Positions 7,736 through 13,236 of a stretch of DNA of 13,236 bases are shown here, in pieces. A model generated the notes under the pieces. The model was not told the DNA's origin. It was given only the letters and a program-made list of their open reading frames with translations, and ran no database searches. Made by a program: the position numbers and the translations under genes. Within the stretch, counting starts at the first letter, position 1. Every line of letters begins with the position of its first letter. The stretch lies in NCBI GenBank assembly GCA_003219495.1, contig QHOZ01000226.1, positions 1 through 13,236 on the forward strand. Direction: 5' to 3'. The stretch is from Verrucomicrobiota bacterium. GTDB lineage: Bacteria > Verrucomicrobiota > Verrucomicrobiae > Chthoniobacterales > UBA10450.

Positions 7736-8545
7736 ATGAAAAAATTATTCCTCGCACTAGTCGCGCTGAACGTGGCAACGATGGCGGCGCGTGCGGACAC
7801 GCTCGTGATCAAAGGTTCGGACACACTCGGCGCGAAACTCGTGCCTCAGCTCGCCGAAGAATTTAAAGCGCAACATTCCGGGACCACCTTCAACATCGCA
7901 GCCGAAGGATCGACCACCGGCATCGCCGCGATCATCGACGGCACGGCGCAGATCGGAATGGCCAGCCGCCCGACGAAACCCGAAGAAGTCGCCGCCGCCA
8001 AAGCCAAAGGCGTCACTTTTAAAGAGACGACCGTGGCTTGGGACGGAATCGCGGTCATTGTGAACTCGGCCAATCCGGTGAAGGCGCTCACCAAAAAGCA
8101 GGTCGAGCAAATCTTCACCGGCGATTGGGCCGATTGGAGCGCGGTGGGCGGATCGGGTGGAAAAATTTCCGTTTACACGCGCAACACTTCCTCCGGCACC
8201 TATTCGGAATTCAAAGAGTTAGCGATGAAGAAGCGCGATTACGCGCCTGACTCGCAAAAGATGGCCGGCAACGAGCAAATCGCGTCGGAAGTGAGCAAAA
8301 ATCCGAACGGCGTCGGCTACGTCGGCCTCGCTTACACGAAAGCAAACGGCATCAAAGTAATCGCGATTGACGGCGCGACGCCGTCGAAAGAAAGCGTGCT
8401 CGGAAAGAAATATCCCTACGCGCGGCCGACGTTTTATTACACAAACGGCGAGCCGGCTGGCCTCGCGAGAGAGTTTGTCGATTTCACCATTAGTGATGCC
8501 GGACAAAAAATTGTCGAGCAAGTTGGCTTTGTTCCAATTCGTTAG
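7736..8545 (+). CDS. pstS: PstS-family phosphate-binding protein, copy 2
   Basis: This is a 269-residue paralogue of the preceding gene. By eye about three quarters of the residues are identical, including long unbroken runs such as LVIKGSDTLGAKLVPQLAE and AAEGSTTGIAAIIDGTA. The signal peptide ends near AARA (17-20). All anion-binding loops are kept: KGSDTLG (26-32), AEGSTTG (56-62), WDGIAV (102-107) and TRNTSSGTYSEF (148-159). Differences cluster in the signal peptide, around residues 73-98 (surface Lys/Ala-rich), at 221-231, and at scattered surface positions; this looks like divergence after duplication with the ligand site conserved. It is the last gene before a strong terminator at 8562-8606. 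The start ATG lacks a Shine-Dalgarno sequence; AAGATCGAC (7721-7729) lies 6 bases upstream. Different affinity or expression of the two copies is possible but not visible. Confidence 0.9.
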   Translation: MKKLFLALVALNVATMAARADTLVIKGSDTLGAKLVPQLAEEFKAQHSGTTFNIAAEGSTTGIAAIIDGTAQIGMASRPTKPEEVAAAKAKGVTFKETTVAWDGIAVIVNSANPVKALTKKQVEQIFTGDWADWSAVGGSGGKISVYTRNTSSGTYSEFKELAMKKRDYAPDSQKMAGNEQIASEVSKNPNGVGYVGLAYTKANGIKVIAIDGATPSKESVLGKKYPYARPTFYYTNGEPAGLAREFVDFTISDAGQKIVEQVGFVPIR

Positions 8546-8561
8546 GCGCAGAAGGTTAGGT

Positions 8562-8606
8562 CGAAAGCCCGCCGGAGGGAGCGCACCGGCGGGCTTTCGC
8601 TTTTTT
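8562..8606 (+). terminator. Rho-independent terminator after the porin-pstS-pstS operon
   Basis: A perfect 14-base stem (8562-8575, CGAAAGCCCGCCGG, with its complement at 8586-8599) closes a 10-base loop and is followed by six T residues (8601-8606). It begins 16 bases after the second pstS stop codon and is the only strong intrinsic terminator I see in the window. It marks the end of the phosphate operon. The T-run ends only 11 bases before the GTG proposed as the start of the next gene. Confidence 0.93.
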
Positions 8607-8617
8607 GTGACAACAAT

Positions 8618-9454
8618 GTGTCGATCTTAACTCAACCGCGGTTTTCATTTGAAACGCCGCCAAGTTTTGGCGAGCCAGTGCGGCGCGTTCGCACCGCCTG
8701 GATTTCCGATGTTCATCTCGGCACGCGCACGAGCAACGCCGAAGCGCTCCTTCAATTCCTCCGCGATTACGAATGCGAGAAACTTTATGTCGTCGGGGAT
8801 TTGATCGACATTTGGTCGCTCCGCCGCGGACGTTATTGGCCGCAAACGCACAACGACGTCATTCAAAAAATTCTCCGCAAAGCGCGCAAAGGCGTGCCGG
8901 TCGTTTACATTCCGGGTAATCACGATGAGTTCGTTTCAACCTTCGGCGGTTCTTACGGAAACATCTCGATCCAAAAGCACGCGATTCACATCACCGCGGA
9001 TGGCCGGCGCGTTCTGATCATTCACGGGCACGAGCTAGACACCGTTGTTCAAAACGCGAAGTGGCTCGCCTTTGTCGGCGACGTTGGTTACCAGTTTTTG
9101 CTCTCGCTCAATCCCGCGATCAATTTCTTCCGGCGACGTTTCGGTCTCGGTTACTGGTCGCTCAGCGCTTACGCGAAGAAGCGCGTGAAAGACGCGGTCA
9201 ATTTCATCGGTGAATTCGAAAAAGCGATCGTGCGTTATGCCGACCAATTCAAAGTCGATGCCGTCCTTTGCGGACACATTCATAGTTGTGCGATCCATCA
9301 GCTCACGGGTGCGACGTATTACAACTGCGGCGATTGGGTCGAAAGCTGCACCGCGATGATCGAGCAGCCGGACGGCGCGATCGAGCTCGTCACTTATCCT
9401 GCGTTTCCCGTTCGTTCCAGCGAAAAACCTCCCGCTGACTTGGTGCTCGCATGA
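8618..9454 (+). CDS. LpxH-like metallophosphoesterase (UDP-2,3-diacylglucosamine diphosphatase family)
   Basis: This 278-residue calcineurin-like phosphoesterase has a full set of dimetal ligands: SDVHLG (30-35; D31, H33), VGDLIDIW (59-66; D61), PGNHDEF (99-105; N101, H102), IIHGHELD (134-141) and CGHIHSC (218-224; H220, H222). The motifs and length fit the LpxH/COG2908 group, which cleaves UDP-2,3-diacylglucosamine to lipid X in lipid A synthesis at the inner membrane. COG2908 members of this subtype are not always true LpxH, so substrate is uncertain. Start is uncertain: GTG 8618 lies just behind the terminator with no Shine-Dalgarno sequence, while GTG 8678 would give MRRVRTAWISDVHLG, a family-like N-terminus, and leave room for a promoter. 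Its stop overlaps the next gene by 4 bases (ATGA). Confidence 0.85.
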   Translation: MSILTQPRFSFETPPSFGEPVRRVRTAWISDVHLGTRTSNAEALLQFLRDYECEKLYVVGDLIDIWSLRRGRYWPQTHNDVIQKILRKARKGVPVVYIPGNHDEFVSTFGGSYGNISIQKHAIHITADGRRVLIIHGHELDTVVQNAKWLAFVGDVGYQFLLSLNPAINFFRRRFGLGYWSLSAYAKKRVKDAVNFIGEFEKAIVRYADQFKVDAVLCGHIHSCAIHQLTGATYYNCGDWVESCTAMIEQPDGAIELVTYPAFPVRSSEKPPADLVLA

Positions 9455-10035
9455 AATCCATTCTCACATTGTCGATCTTGGTGACAGCATTTCGCTTGGC
9501 GTCCGCGCAATCGGTCGCCACCGAAATCGTCGTCAGCGTTCCGGATCAACAACTCGCCGTGATCGATCGGAGCAAATTAATTTCCAAATATCCGATCTCG
9601 ACTTCGAAGTTCGGCCTTGGCGATTCGAACGGGAGTTATCGCACACCGTTGGGTGTTTTATTCGTCTCGGCAAAGTTCGGCGATCGCTTGCCGGCCGGCG
9701 CAGTGATCAAAAATCGCGTGCCGACCGGCGAGGTCGTCAATCCGAACGCGCCCGGGCGCGATGCAATCGTCTCCCGGGTCATTTGGTTGCGCGGGATGGA
9801 ACAACAAAACCGCGCCGCGCGGGATCGTTGCATTTACATTCACGGCACGGCAGAAGAACGGTTAATTGGCCGACCGGTCAGTTTCGGCTGCATTCGAATG
9901 CGGTCACGCGACGTGATTTCGCTTTACGACCTCGCGCACATCGGGATGCACGTCACAATCACGCAACGCAAGATCGACAACTTCATTCCAAAGCCCAGTG
10001 ACGATCAACCAAGTTTGCTGGCGCGCACAGATTAA
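9451..10035 (+). CDS. Periplasmic L,D-transpeptidase (YkuD domain)
   Basis: This 194-residue exported protein has one YkuD (L,D-transpeptidase) domain. The signal peptide is MKSILTLSILVTAFRLASA (1-19). The catalytic motif is complete: IHGTAEERLIGRPVSFGCIRM (130-150) holds H131, G132, S144, G146, the nucleophile C147 and R149. The start of the domain (EIVVSVPDQQLAVIDRSKLI, 25-44) and SKYPISTSKFGLG (45-57) are the usual YkuD beginning. Such enzymes cross-link peptidoglycan stem peptides 3-3 or attach proteins to them; which one applies here is not readable. The ATG overlaps the previous stop in ATGA, and the TAA stop abuts the ATG of the next gene with no spacer, so translation of these three genes is probably coupled. 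No peptidoglycan-binding domain is attached. Confidence 0.9.
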   Translation: MKSILTLSILVTAFRLASAQSVATEIVVSVPDQQLAVIDRSKLISKYPISTSKFGLGDSNGSYRTPLGVLFVSAKFGDRLPAGAVIKNRVPTGEVVNPNAPGRDAIVSRVIWLRGMEQQNRAARDRCIYIHGTAEERLIGRPVSFGCIRMRSRDVISLYDLAHIGMHVTITQRKIDNFIPKPSDDQPSLLARTD

Positions 10036-10467
10036 ATGAAAAAGAAAGTGCTCTTCATTTGCGTGCACAACAGCGCGCGCAGCCAGATGGCGGCTGCGTT
10101 GCTGAACAAACGTTGCGGTGATTTCTTCGAAGCGGAAAGCGCCGGCCTCGAACCGGGTAAATTGAATCCGCTCGCCGTCGAAGTGCTGCACGAGATCGGT
10201 ATCGACATTTCGAAAAATGAAACGCGCGGCGTGTTCGATGTTTTCAAATCAGGTACGCTGTTCGCTTACGTGATTACGGTCTGTCACGAATCGGAAGCGT
10301 CCGGTTGTCCGATCTTTCCCGGCGTGACCACGCGGCTGCAGTGGTCGTTCCCTGATCCGTCGAAGTTCACCGGCTCACAGGACGACAAAATGCAGGAGAC
10401 GCGAAGAGTTTTGGACAAGATCGACACTGAGGTCCGTCGGTTTTGCGCTGAGCATCGCGAAGCGTAA
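10036..10467 (+). CDS. arsC: Arsenate reductase / low-molecular-weight phosphatase family protein (thioredoxin-coupled ArsC type)
   Basis: This 143-residue protein has the low-molecular-weight phosphatase fold. The N-terminal P-loop is ICVHNSARS (8-16), with CX5R ligands C9 and R15. WSFPDPS (103-109) supplies the general-acid aspartate (D107). TVCHESEASGCPIFPG (81-96) adds C83 and C91, which correspond to the second and third redox cysteines of thioredoxin-coupled ArsC; plain tyrosine phosphatases lack them. That favours arsenate reductase. The spacing C83-C91 is one residue longer than the C82-C89 of the Staphylococcus pI258 enzyme, and no arsR, arsB or acr3 is nearby, so a different phosphatase role cannot be excluded. 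It starts immediately after the transpeptidase stop and is cotranscribed with it. It lies about 1.5 kb from the phosphate-uptake genes, the route by which arsenate usually enters. Confidence 0.82.
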   Translation: MKKKVLFICVHNSARSQMAAALLNKRCGDFFEAESAGLEPGKLNPLAVEVLHEIGIDISKNETRGVFDVFKSGTLFAYVITVCHESEASGCPIFPGVTTRLQWSFPDPSKFTGSQDDKMQETRRVLDKIDTEVRRFCAEHREA

Positions 10468-10533
10468 CCGGATCGTCACCGCATTTTGACAATTCGTAAC
10501 CTGACCGCGCACCCGCGGCAGTTACGGTTGATC

Positions 10534-10731
10534 ATGCGCGTAATCAAAATTCAACGAACCATTAGCGGGAAACAAAGCGAACGGCGATCAATCCGCCAAT
10601 TCGCTCACGATTTTTTCGCGAAGGAAAATCACTTGGAGTTTGCAATTGAAGCGCTCGTCTTCGGCGCGCTGCTGGCGATCTCGGCCTGGCCAATCGTCTC
10701 CGCAGCAGGAGCGATCAATCAAATTCTCTAA
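10534..10731 (+). CDS. Small single-pass membrane protein, unknown function
   Basis: This 65-residue open frame starts at ATG 10534 (MRVIKIQRTI) and ends 2 bases before the ancestral stop of the convergent exporter gene. The N-terminal half is strongly basic (K/R at 2, 5, 8, 13, 17, 18 and 21), followed by HDFFAKENHLEFAIEA and one hydrophobic helix, ALVFGALLAISAWPIVSAAG (40-59). That is the pattern of a small inner-membrane protein with its N-terminus inside. A longer frame from TTG 10486 would add 16 residues, but I see nothing supporting it. I do not recognise the family. Evidence that it is real is the clean membrane-protein composition and the tight fit between arsC and the exporter; no Shine-Dalgarno sequence is seen. 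Confidence 0.5.
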   Translation: MRVIKIQRTISGKQSERRSIRQFAHDFFAKENHLEFAIEALVFGALLAISAWPIVSAAGAINQIL

Positions 10732-10733
10732 AT

Positions 10734-10841
10734 CTAATTTGCCGAGCCGATGAAAATCAGGGCCACGATCGCGCTTGTTGCCGCGAGCAAGGCGCCGATT
10801 AGCATGACTGCGCGAAAGCCGGAGCCGAATCTTGGTTTTGC
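10734..10841 (-). pseudogene. Out-of-frame remnant of the exporter C-terminus (helix 14)
   Basis: Read on the minus strand from 10841, this 36-codon open stretch encodes, after the GSGFRAVMLIGALLA segment, a clean hydrophobic helix ending in IFIGSAN and a TAG stop. This is the usual DHA2-exporter ending, where an ESF-x-SGFR motif leads into the last helix. It has no start codon of its own and its frame is blocked upstream by a TAG at 10844-10842. It overlaps the tail of the current exporter frame. The ancestral exporter stop would be at 10734, leaving 2 bases to the convergent small gene. Confidence 0.75.
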
Positions 10842-12259
10842 CTAATATCGATGGCTGCGAGCTTGGTTGATTGCGCGCGGACCGACTCGCTCACCGCCGG
10901 CGCGATCTTCGACTCGCGCAGGTGTCGATCCAGGTGGCTGCTGAAAACATCGAGCATTACGATTCCGAGAACGGCAATTGCGAGCAGTCCCGCAGTACGC
11001 GAGATCGCGTTGTTCACGCCCGAGGCGAATCCGGCGTGATTTTGTGGGACGGAACTCATCACCGTCGTGGTCAGCGGCGCGACACTGATCGCCATTCCCA
11101 AACCAAGAACAGCCATCGGCGGAAAGAAATTCGTCCAGTAAGCGCCGCCAACGCCAGGCAGCATGAAAAGCACATAACCGATCGCCACAACAGTGGGACC
11201 AAGAGCGAGTGGCAATTTCGGACCGTAGCGGGTGACGAGTCCGCCCGACCAGCGCGAGAGCAAAGACATTATTATTATGAATGGCAGGATCGCCGCGCCG
11301 GCCGCGGTCGGCGAGTAATGCTGAACTTGAATCAAATTCAGCGGCAAAAAGAAAAACGTTCCGCTTAAAGCCGCGTAGAGCAAAAAGGTCAGCAGGTTCG
11401 TTCCGGCAAATGTTCGCGAACGAAACAGGTTGAGCGGCAACATCGGATGCGAGCTCCGCGCCTCGACGAAAAGAAAAACGATGACCAGCGCCGCGCCGGC
11501 AATCAAAGCGCTCATGACCATGCGATCTCCGGTTCCAAAGCGCGATGATTCGATTAATCCGTAAACGAGAGCGCCCAGTCCGAGAACGGCGAGAATTGCG
11601 CCGAGCCAATCGATTCGATCGCGGTCCCGCTCCGCAGTTTCCAGAACGTAGCGAAACGAAATGATGATGACGACGAGCGCGATCGGAAGATTGATGAAAA
11701 ACACCGCGCGCCACGAAACATGTTCGATGAGCCAGCCACCAAGCACGGGGCCGATTCCCGCCGTGATCGCGCTGAATGCGGACCAGGTACCGATCGCGCG
11801 CCCGCGTTCGTCTTCGGAAAACGAATTACTGATGATCGCGAGGCTTCCCGGCACGAGGAGCGCGGCGCCAAGTCCCTGAAACGCGCGCGCGGTAATCAAT
11901 GCGAAAATCGTCGGCGCCAATCCGCACGCCGCCGAGGAGATCGCGAAAATGACAAGGCCGATCAAAAAAATGCGGCGCCGGCCGTAATGATCGCCTAACG
12001 AACCGCCGACGAGAAGAAACGCGGAGAGCAAAAGCGAGTAGGCTTCGATGACCCATTGCACATCGATGGCGGTGGCGTTGAGATTCGATTGCAGCGCGGG
12101 CAACGCGACGTTGACGACCGTGCCGTCGATGAACGCCATGCTCGACGCGAGAATCGTTGCCGCCAGAATCCAGCGGCCGCTCGCCTTGGTGCATGTCGAT
12201 CCTGTCGCGCCGGCGCGAATGATATTTTCGCCGCACGGCTCACTGAAGATCGCCGACAT
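10799..12259 (-). CDS. DHA2-family MFS multidrug exporter, frameshifted near the C-terminus
   Basis: This 486-residue proton-antiport drug exporter of the 14-helix DHA2 (EmrB/QacA) type sits in the inner membrane. Motif D1 is MAFIDGTVVNVALP (41-54), motif A is GGSLGDHYGRRRIF (85-98) and motif C is GIGPVLGGWLIEH (168-180). The body is intact through VLGIVMLDVFSSHLDR. After LAAIDIRQNQDS the frame changes: the present frame ends in APAFAQSC and a stop at 10799, while the expected last segment (GFRAVMLIGALLA, then a hydrophobic helix) is encoded in another frame down to a stop at 10734. So helix 14 is lost, or the sequence contains an error. The start at 12259 lies 3 bases after the zinc-finger gene; there is no Shine-Dalgarno sequence, so it probably shares the upstream promoter beyond the right edge. 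Confidence 0.9.
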   Translation of the reverse strand: MSAIFSEPCGENIIRAGATGSTCTKASGRWILAATILASSMAFIDGTVVNVALPALQSNLNATAIDVQWVIEAYSLLLSAFLLVGGSLGDHYGRRRIFLIGLVIFAISSAACGLAPTIFALITARAFQGLGAALLVPGSLAIISNSFSEDERGRAIGTWSAFSAITAGIGPVLGGWLIEHVSWRAVFFINLPIALVVIIISFRYVLETAERDRDRIDWLGAILAVLGLGALVYGLIESSRFGTGDRMVMSALIAGAALVIVFLFVEARSSHPMLPLNLFRSRTFAGTNLLTFLLYAALSGTFFFLPLNLIQVQHYSPTAAGAAILPFIIIMSLLSRWSGGLVTRYGPKLPLALGPTVVAIGYVLFMLPGVGGAYWTNFFPPMAVLGLGMAISVAPLTTTVMSSVPQNHAGFASGVNNAISRTAGLLAIAVLGIVMLDVFSSHLDRHLRESKIAPAVSESVRAQSTKLAAIDIRQNQDSAPAFAQSC

Positions 12260-12262
12260 GCT

Positions 12263-12532
12263 TCAATATTCGCAGAACGCGTCGTCGGAATAGCAATACA
12301 ACCAGTGCTCGGCCGGCTGCGCGGACGCGATTACGGGATGTCCGCTTTCGCGTGCATGCTTCGTCGCGTGACGATTTGGCGAACTATCGCAACACAATGT
12401 CGCGCCGCATTGCTGGCACGTGCGCAAATGAACCCACTGCGCGCCGATCTTCACGCACTCGGCGCACTCACGAACTTCCGGCTGTTTCACCGGATCGACA
12501 GCGTTGAGATGAGTACAACCGCGATCAGGCAT
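12263..12532 (-). CDS. Stand-alone UBP-type zinc-finger protein
   Basis: This 89-residue protein is made almost entirely of one UBP-type (ubiquitin-hydrolase-type) zinc finger. Likely zinc ligands are C6, H8, C23, C26, C39, C42, C47, H55, H59 and H65; the runs CTHL (6-9), ECAECVKIG (22-30), WVHLRTCQQCG (33-43), CCDSSPNRHA (47-56) and SGHPVIAS (63-70) fit the family closely. In eukaryotes this fold binds the free C-terminal Gly of ubiquitin; its bacterial ligand is unknown. The ATG at 12532 starts MPDRGC, 2 bases after the oxidoreductase stop. A longer frame reaching to 12709 only overlaps the oxidoreductase and has an Arg-rich non-domain N-terminus, so it is rejected. The gene ends 3 bases before the exporter start, forming a three-gene operon. 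Confidence 0.9.
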   Translation of the reverse strand: MPDRGCTHLNAVDPVKQPEVRECAECVKIGAQWVHLRTCQQCGATLCCDSSPNRHATKHARESGHPVIASAQPAEHWLYCYSDDAFCEY

Positions 12533-12534
12533 AA

Positions 12535-13236
12535 TTATTTTCGGTTGTTCCTTGAAGCCAGACGAAGTTGAACGCCGGCCACGGCCATTCCGCCTTCGCC
12601 CACCGCCGCGGCGCAACGCTTCACCGATCCGGCCCGAACATCGCCGGCTGCAAAAATCCCGGGAGCGCTCGTTTCCAACGGCGTCGGCTGATGTTTGCTC
12701 GCGCGCCAAAGAAGTGAATCCGTTACCGCGGTTCCAGTTTTGATGAAGCCTTTATCGTCGCGCTCGATTTCTTTCGGCAGCCATTCCGTGCAAGGCAGCG
12801 CGCCAGTCATTGAAAAGACGGCCGGCGTTTTGATCTCGCGTCGTTCACCGGACCGTGTGTCTTCGATTTCAACGCCCTCGAGTTTGTGTTCGCCAAACAT
12901 TCGCCGGATTTCGCTGCGATAGAGGATCTCAATGTTTTTCCGCGCTTCAACGCGACGCGCCAAATAATCCGACATGCGTTTGCGGATATCGTCGCTCCGA
13001 ACAACGAGCAACACTTTCTTGGCGCCATCGGAGAGGAACATTGCGGCCTGGCCAGCAGAGTTACCGCTGCCGACGACGATCACGGTTTCGTTGCGACAAA
13101 TCTGACCTTCAAGCGCGGTCGCCGCATAATAAACTCCGACGCCTTCGAACTTTTCCCGGTTCTCGGCCTCGAGCCGCCGGTAATTCGCGCCGCTCGCAAT
13201 CAGAACAGTTTTTGCGCGCAGAGTTGCCGGGCAACC
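12535..13236 (-). CDS. Thioredoxin-reductase-like FAD/NAD(P)H oxidoreductase lacking CxxC, C-terminal part
   Basis: These are the last 233 residues of a gene entering from the right edge. The fold is thioredoxin-reductase-like. Counting from the edge, TVLIASGANYRRL (10-22) is the end of the first FAD part. VIVVGSGNSAGQAAMFL (52-68) is the NAD(P)H Rossmann loop, and VRSDDIRKRMSDYLARR (78-94) is the following basic segment. GIFAAGDVRAGSVKRC (192-207) with GEGGMAV (212-218) is the C-terminal FAD site. Where thioredoxin reductase carries its redox CATC, this protein reads VYYAATALEGQIC (35-47): no CxxC is present. It is therefore not a canonical thioredoxin reductase. Related CxxC-less members may carry an N-terminal cyclic-nucleotide-binding domain; that part lies outside the window. 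It heads an operon with a UBP zinc finger and an MFS exporter. Confidence 0.88.
   Translation of the reverse strand, partial: GCPATLRAKTVLIASGANYRRLEAENREKFEGVGVYYAATALEGQICRNETVIVVGSGNSAGQAAMFLSDGAKKVLLVVRSDDIRKRMSDYLARRVEARKNIEILYRSEIRRMFGEHKLEGVEIEDTRSGERREIKTPAVFSMTGALPCTEWLPKEIERDDKGFIKTGTAVTDSLLWRASKHQPTPLETSAPGIFAAGDVRAGSVKRCAAAVGEGGMAVAGVQLRLASRNNRK

Noticed and set aside
10475..10507. GTCAC, TTGACA and GTAAC words after arsC, considered as a second Pho box or a -35 element
   Set aside because: Spacings do not give a consistent 11-base register of the same core, and no -10 hexamer lies 16-18 bases after TTGACA.
10722..10741. AAATT/AATTT inverted repeat between the small gene and the exporter, considered as a bidirectional terminator
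   Set aside because: Five A/T pairs only, too weak to act as a terminator hairpin.
10842..11714. Alternative 290-codon frame inside the exporter gene
   Set aside because: Arg-rich and without membrane segments, whereas the main frame carries the DHA2 motifs.
12533..12709. Longer start for the zinc-finger protein inside the oxidoreductase gene
   Set aside because: The extra N-terminus is Arg-rich shadow sequence; the domain begins directly after the ATG at 12532.

Overview
The window is ordinary bacterial chromosome: moderately GC-rich, densely coding, with no tRNA, rRNA, CRISPR array, insertion sequence or phage gene that I can see. The gene set (GTP-type PEP carboxykinase, rhomboid with a DUF6576-like tail, SecG with a Pro/Ala tail, outer-membrane porins ending in Phe, an LpxH-like phosphatase) fits a Gram-negative, diderm bacterium. 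The porin style and the frequent lack of Shine-Dalgarno sequences suggest Verrucomicrobiota (Chthoniobacterales/'Udaeobacter'-like). That placement is inference, because the window has no marker gene.

Left part (1-3704). The N-terminus of pckG runs off the left edge on the minus strand. Divergent to it is a rhomboid-family membrane protein whose catalytic serine position appears to be alanine. It overlaps, tail to tail, a stand-alone PTS EIIA-type protein. Then come a DUF2270 membrane protein overlapping mazG by 13 bases, and secG.

Phosphate block (3747-8606). An OprP-like porin is followed by a 186-base intergenic region holding four 11-base units in exact register, which look like a tandem PhoB-type (Pho) box. 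Behind it lie a second porin with a strong ribosome binding site, two closely similar tandem PstS-type phosphate-binding proteins, and a strong intrinsic terminator. The likely logic is a phosphate-starvation operon: the porin admits phosphate through the outer membrane and the PstS proteins capture it in the periplasm. The permease and ATPase genes (pstC, pstA, pstB) and phoU are not in the window.

Envelope cluster (8618-10731). An LpxH-like metallophosphoesterase, an L,D-transpeptidase and an arsenate reductase/low-molecular-weight phosphatase are packed with a 4-base overlap and a zero-base junction. A 65-residue putative membrane protein follows.

Right part, minus strand (10734-13236). 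A compact operon runs from the right edge: an FAD/NAD(P)H oxidoreductase of thioredoxin-reductase type without the redox CxxC, a stand-alone UBP-type zinc finger, and a 14-TM DHA2-family MFS exporter. The exporter reading frame is broken near its 3' end, and the coding for its last helix survives in another frame. I found no convincing new defence or mobile system. The most interesting points are the Pho box, the Ser-less rhomboid, the oxidoreductase/zinc-finger pair and the exporter frameshift.
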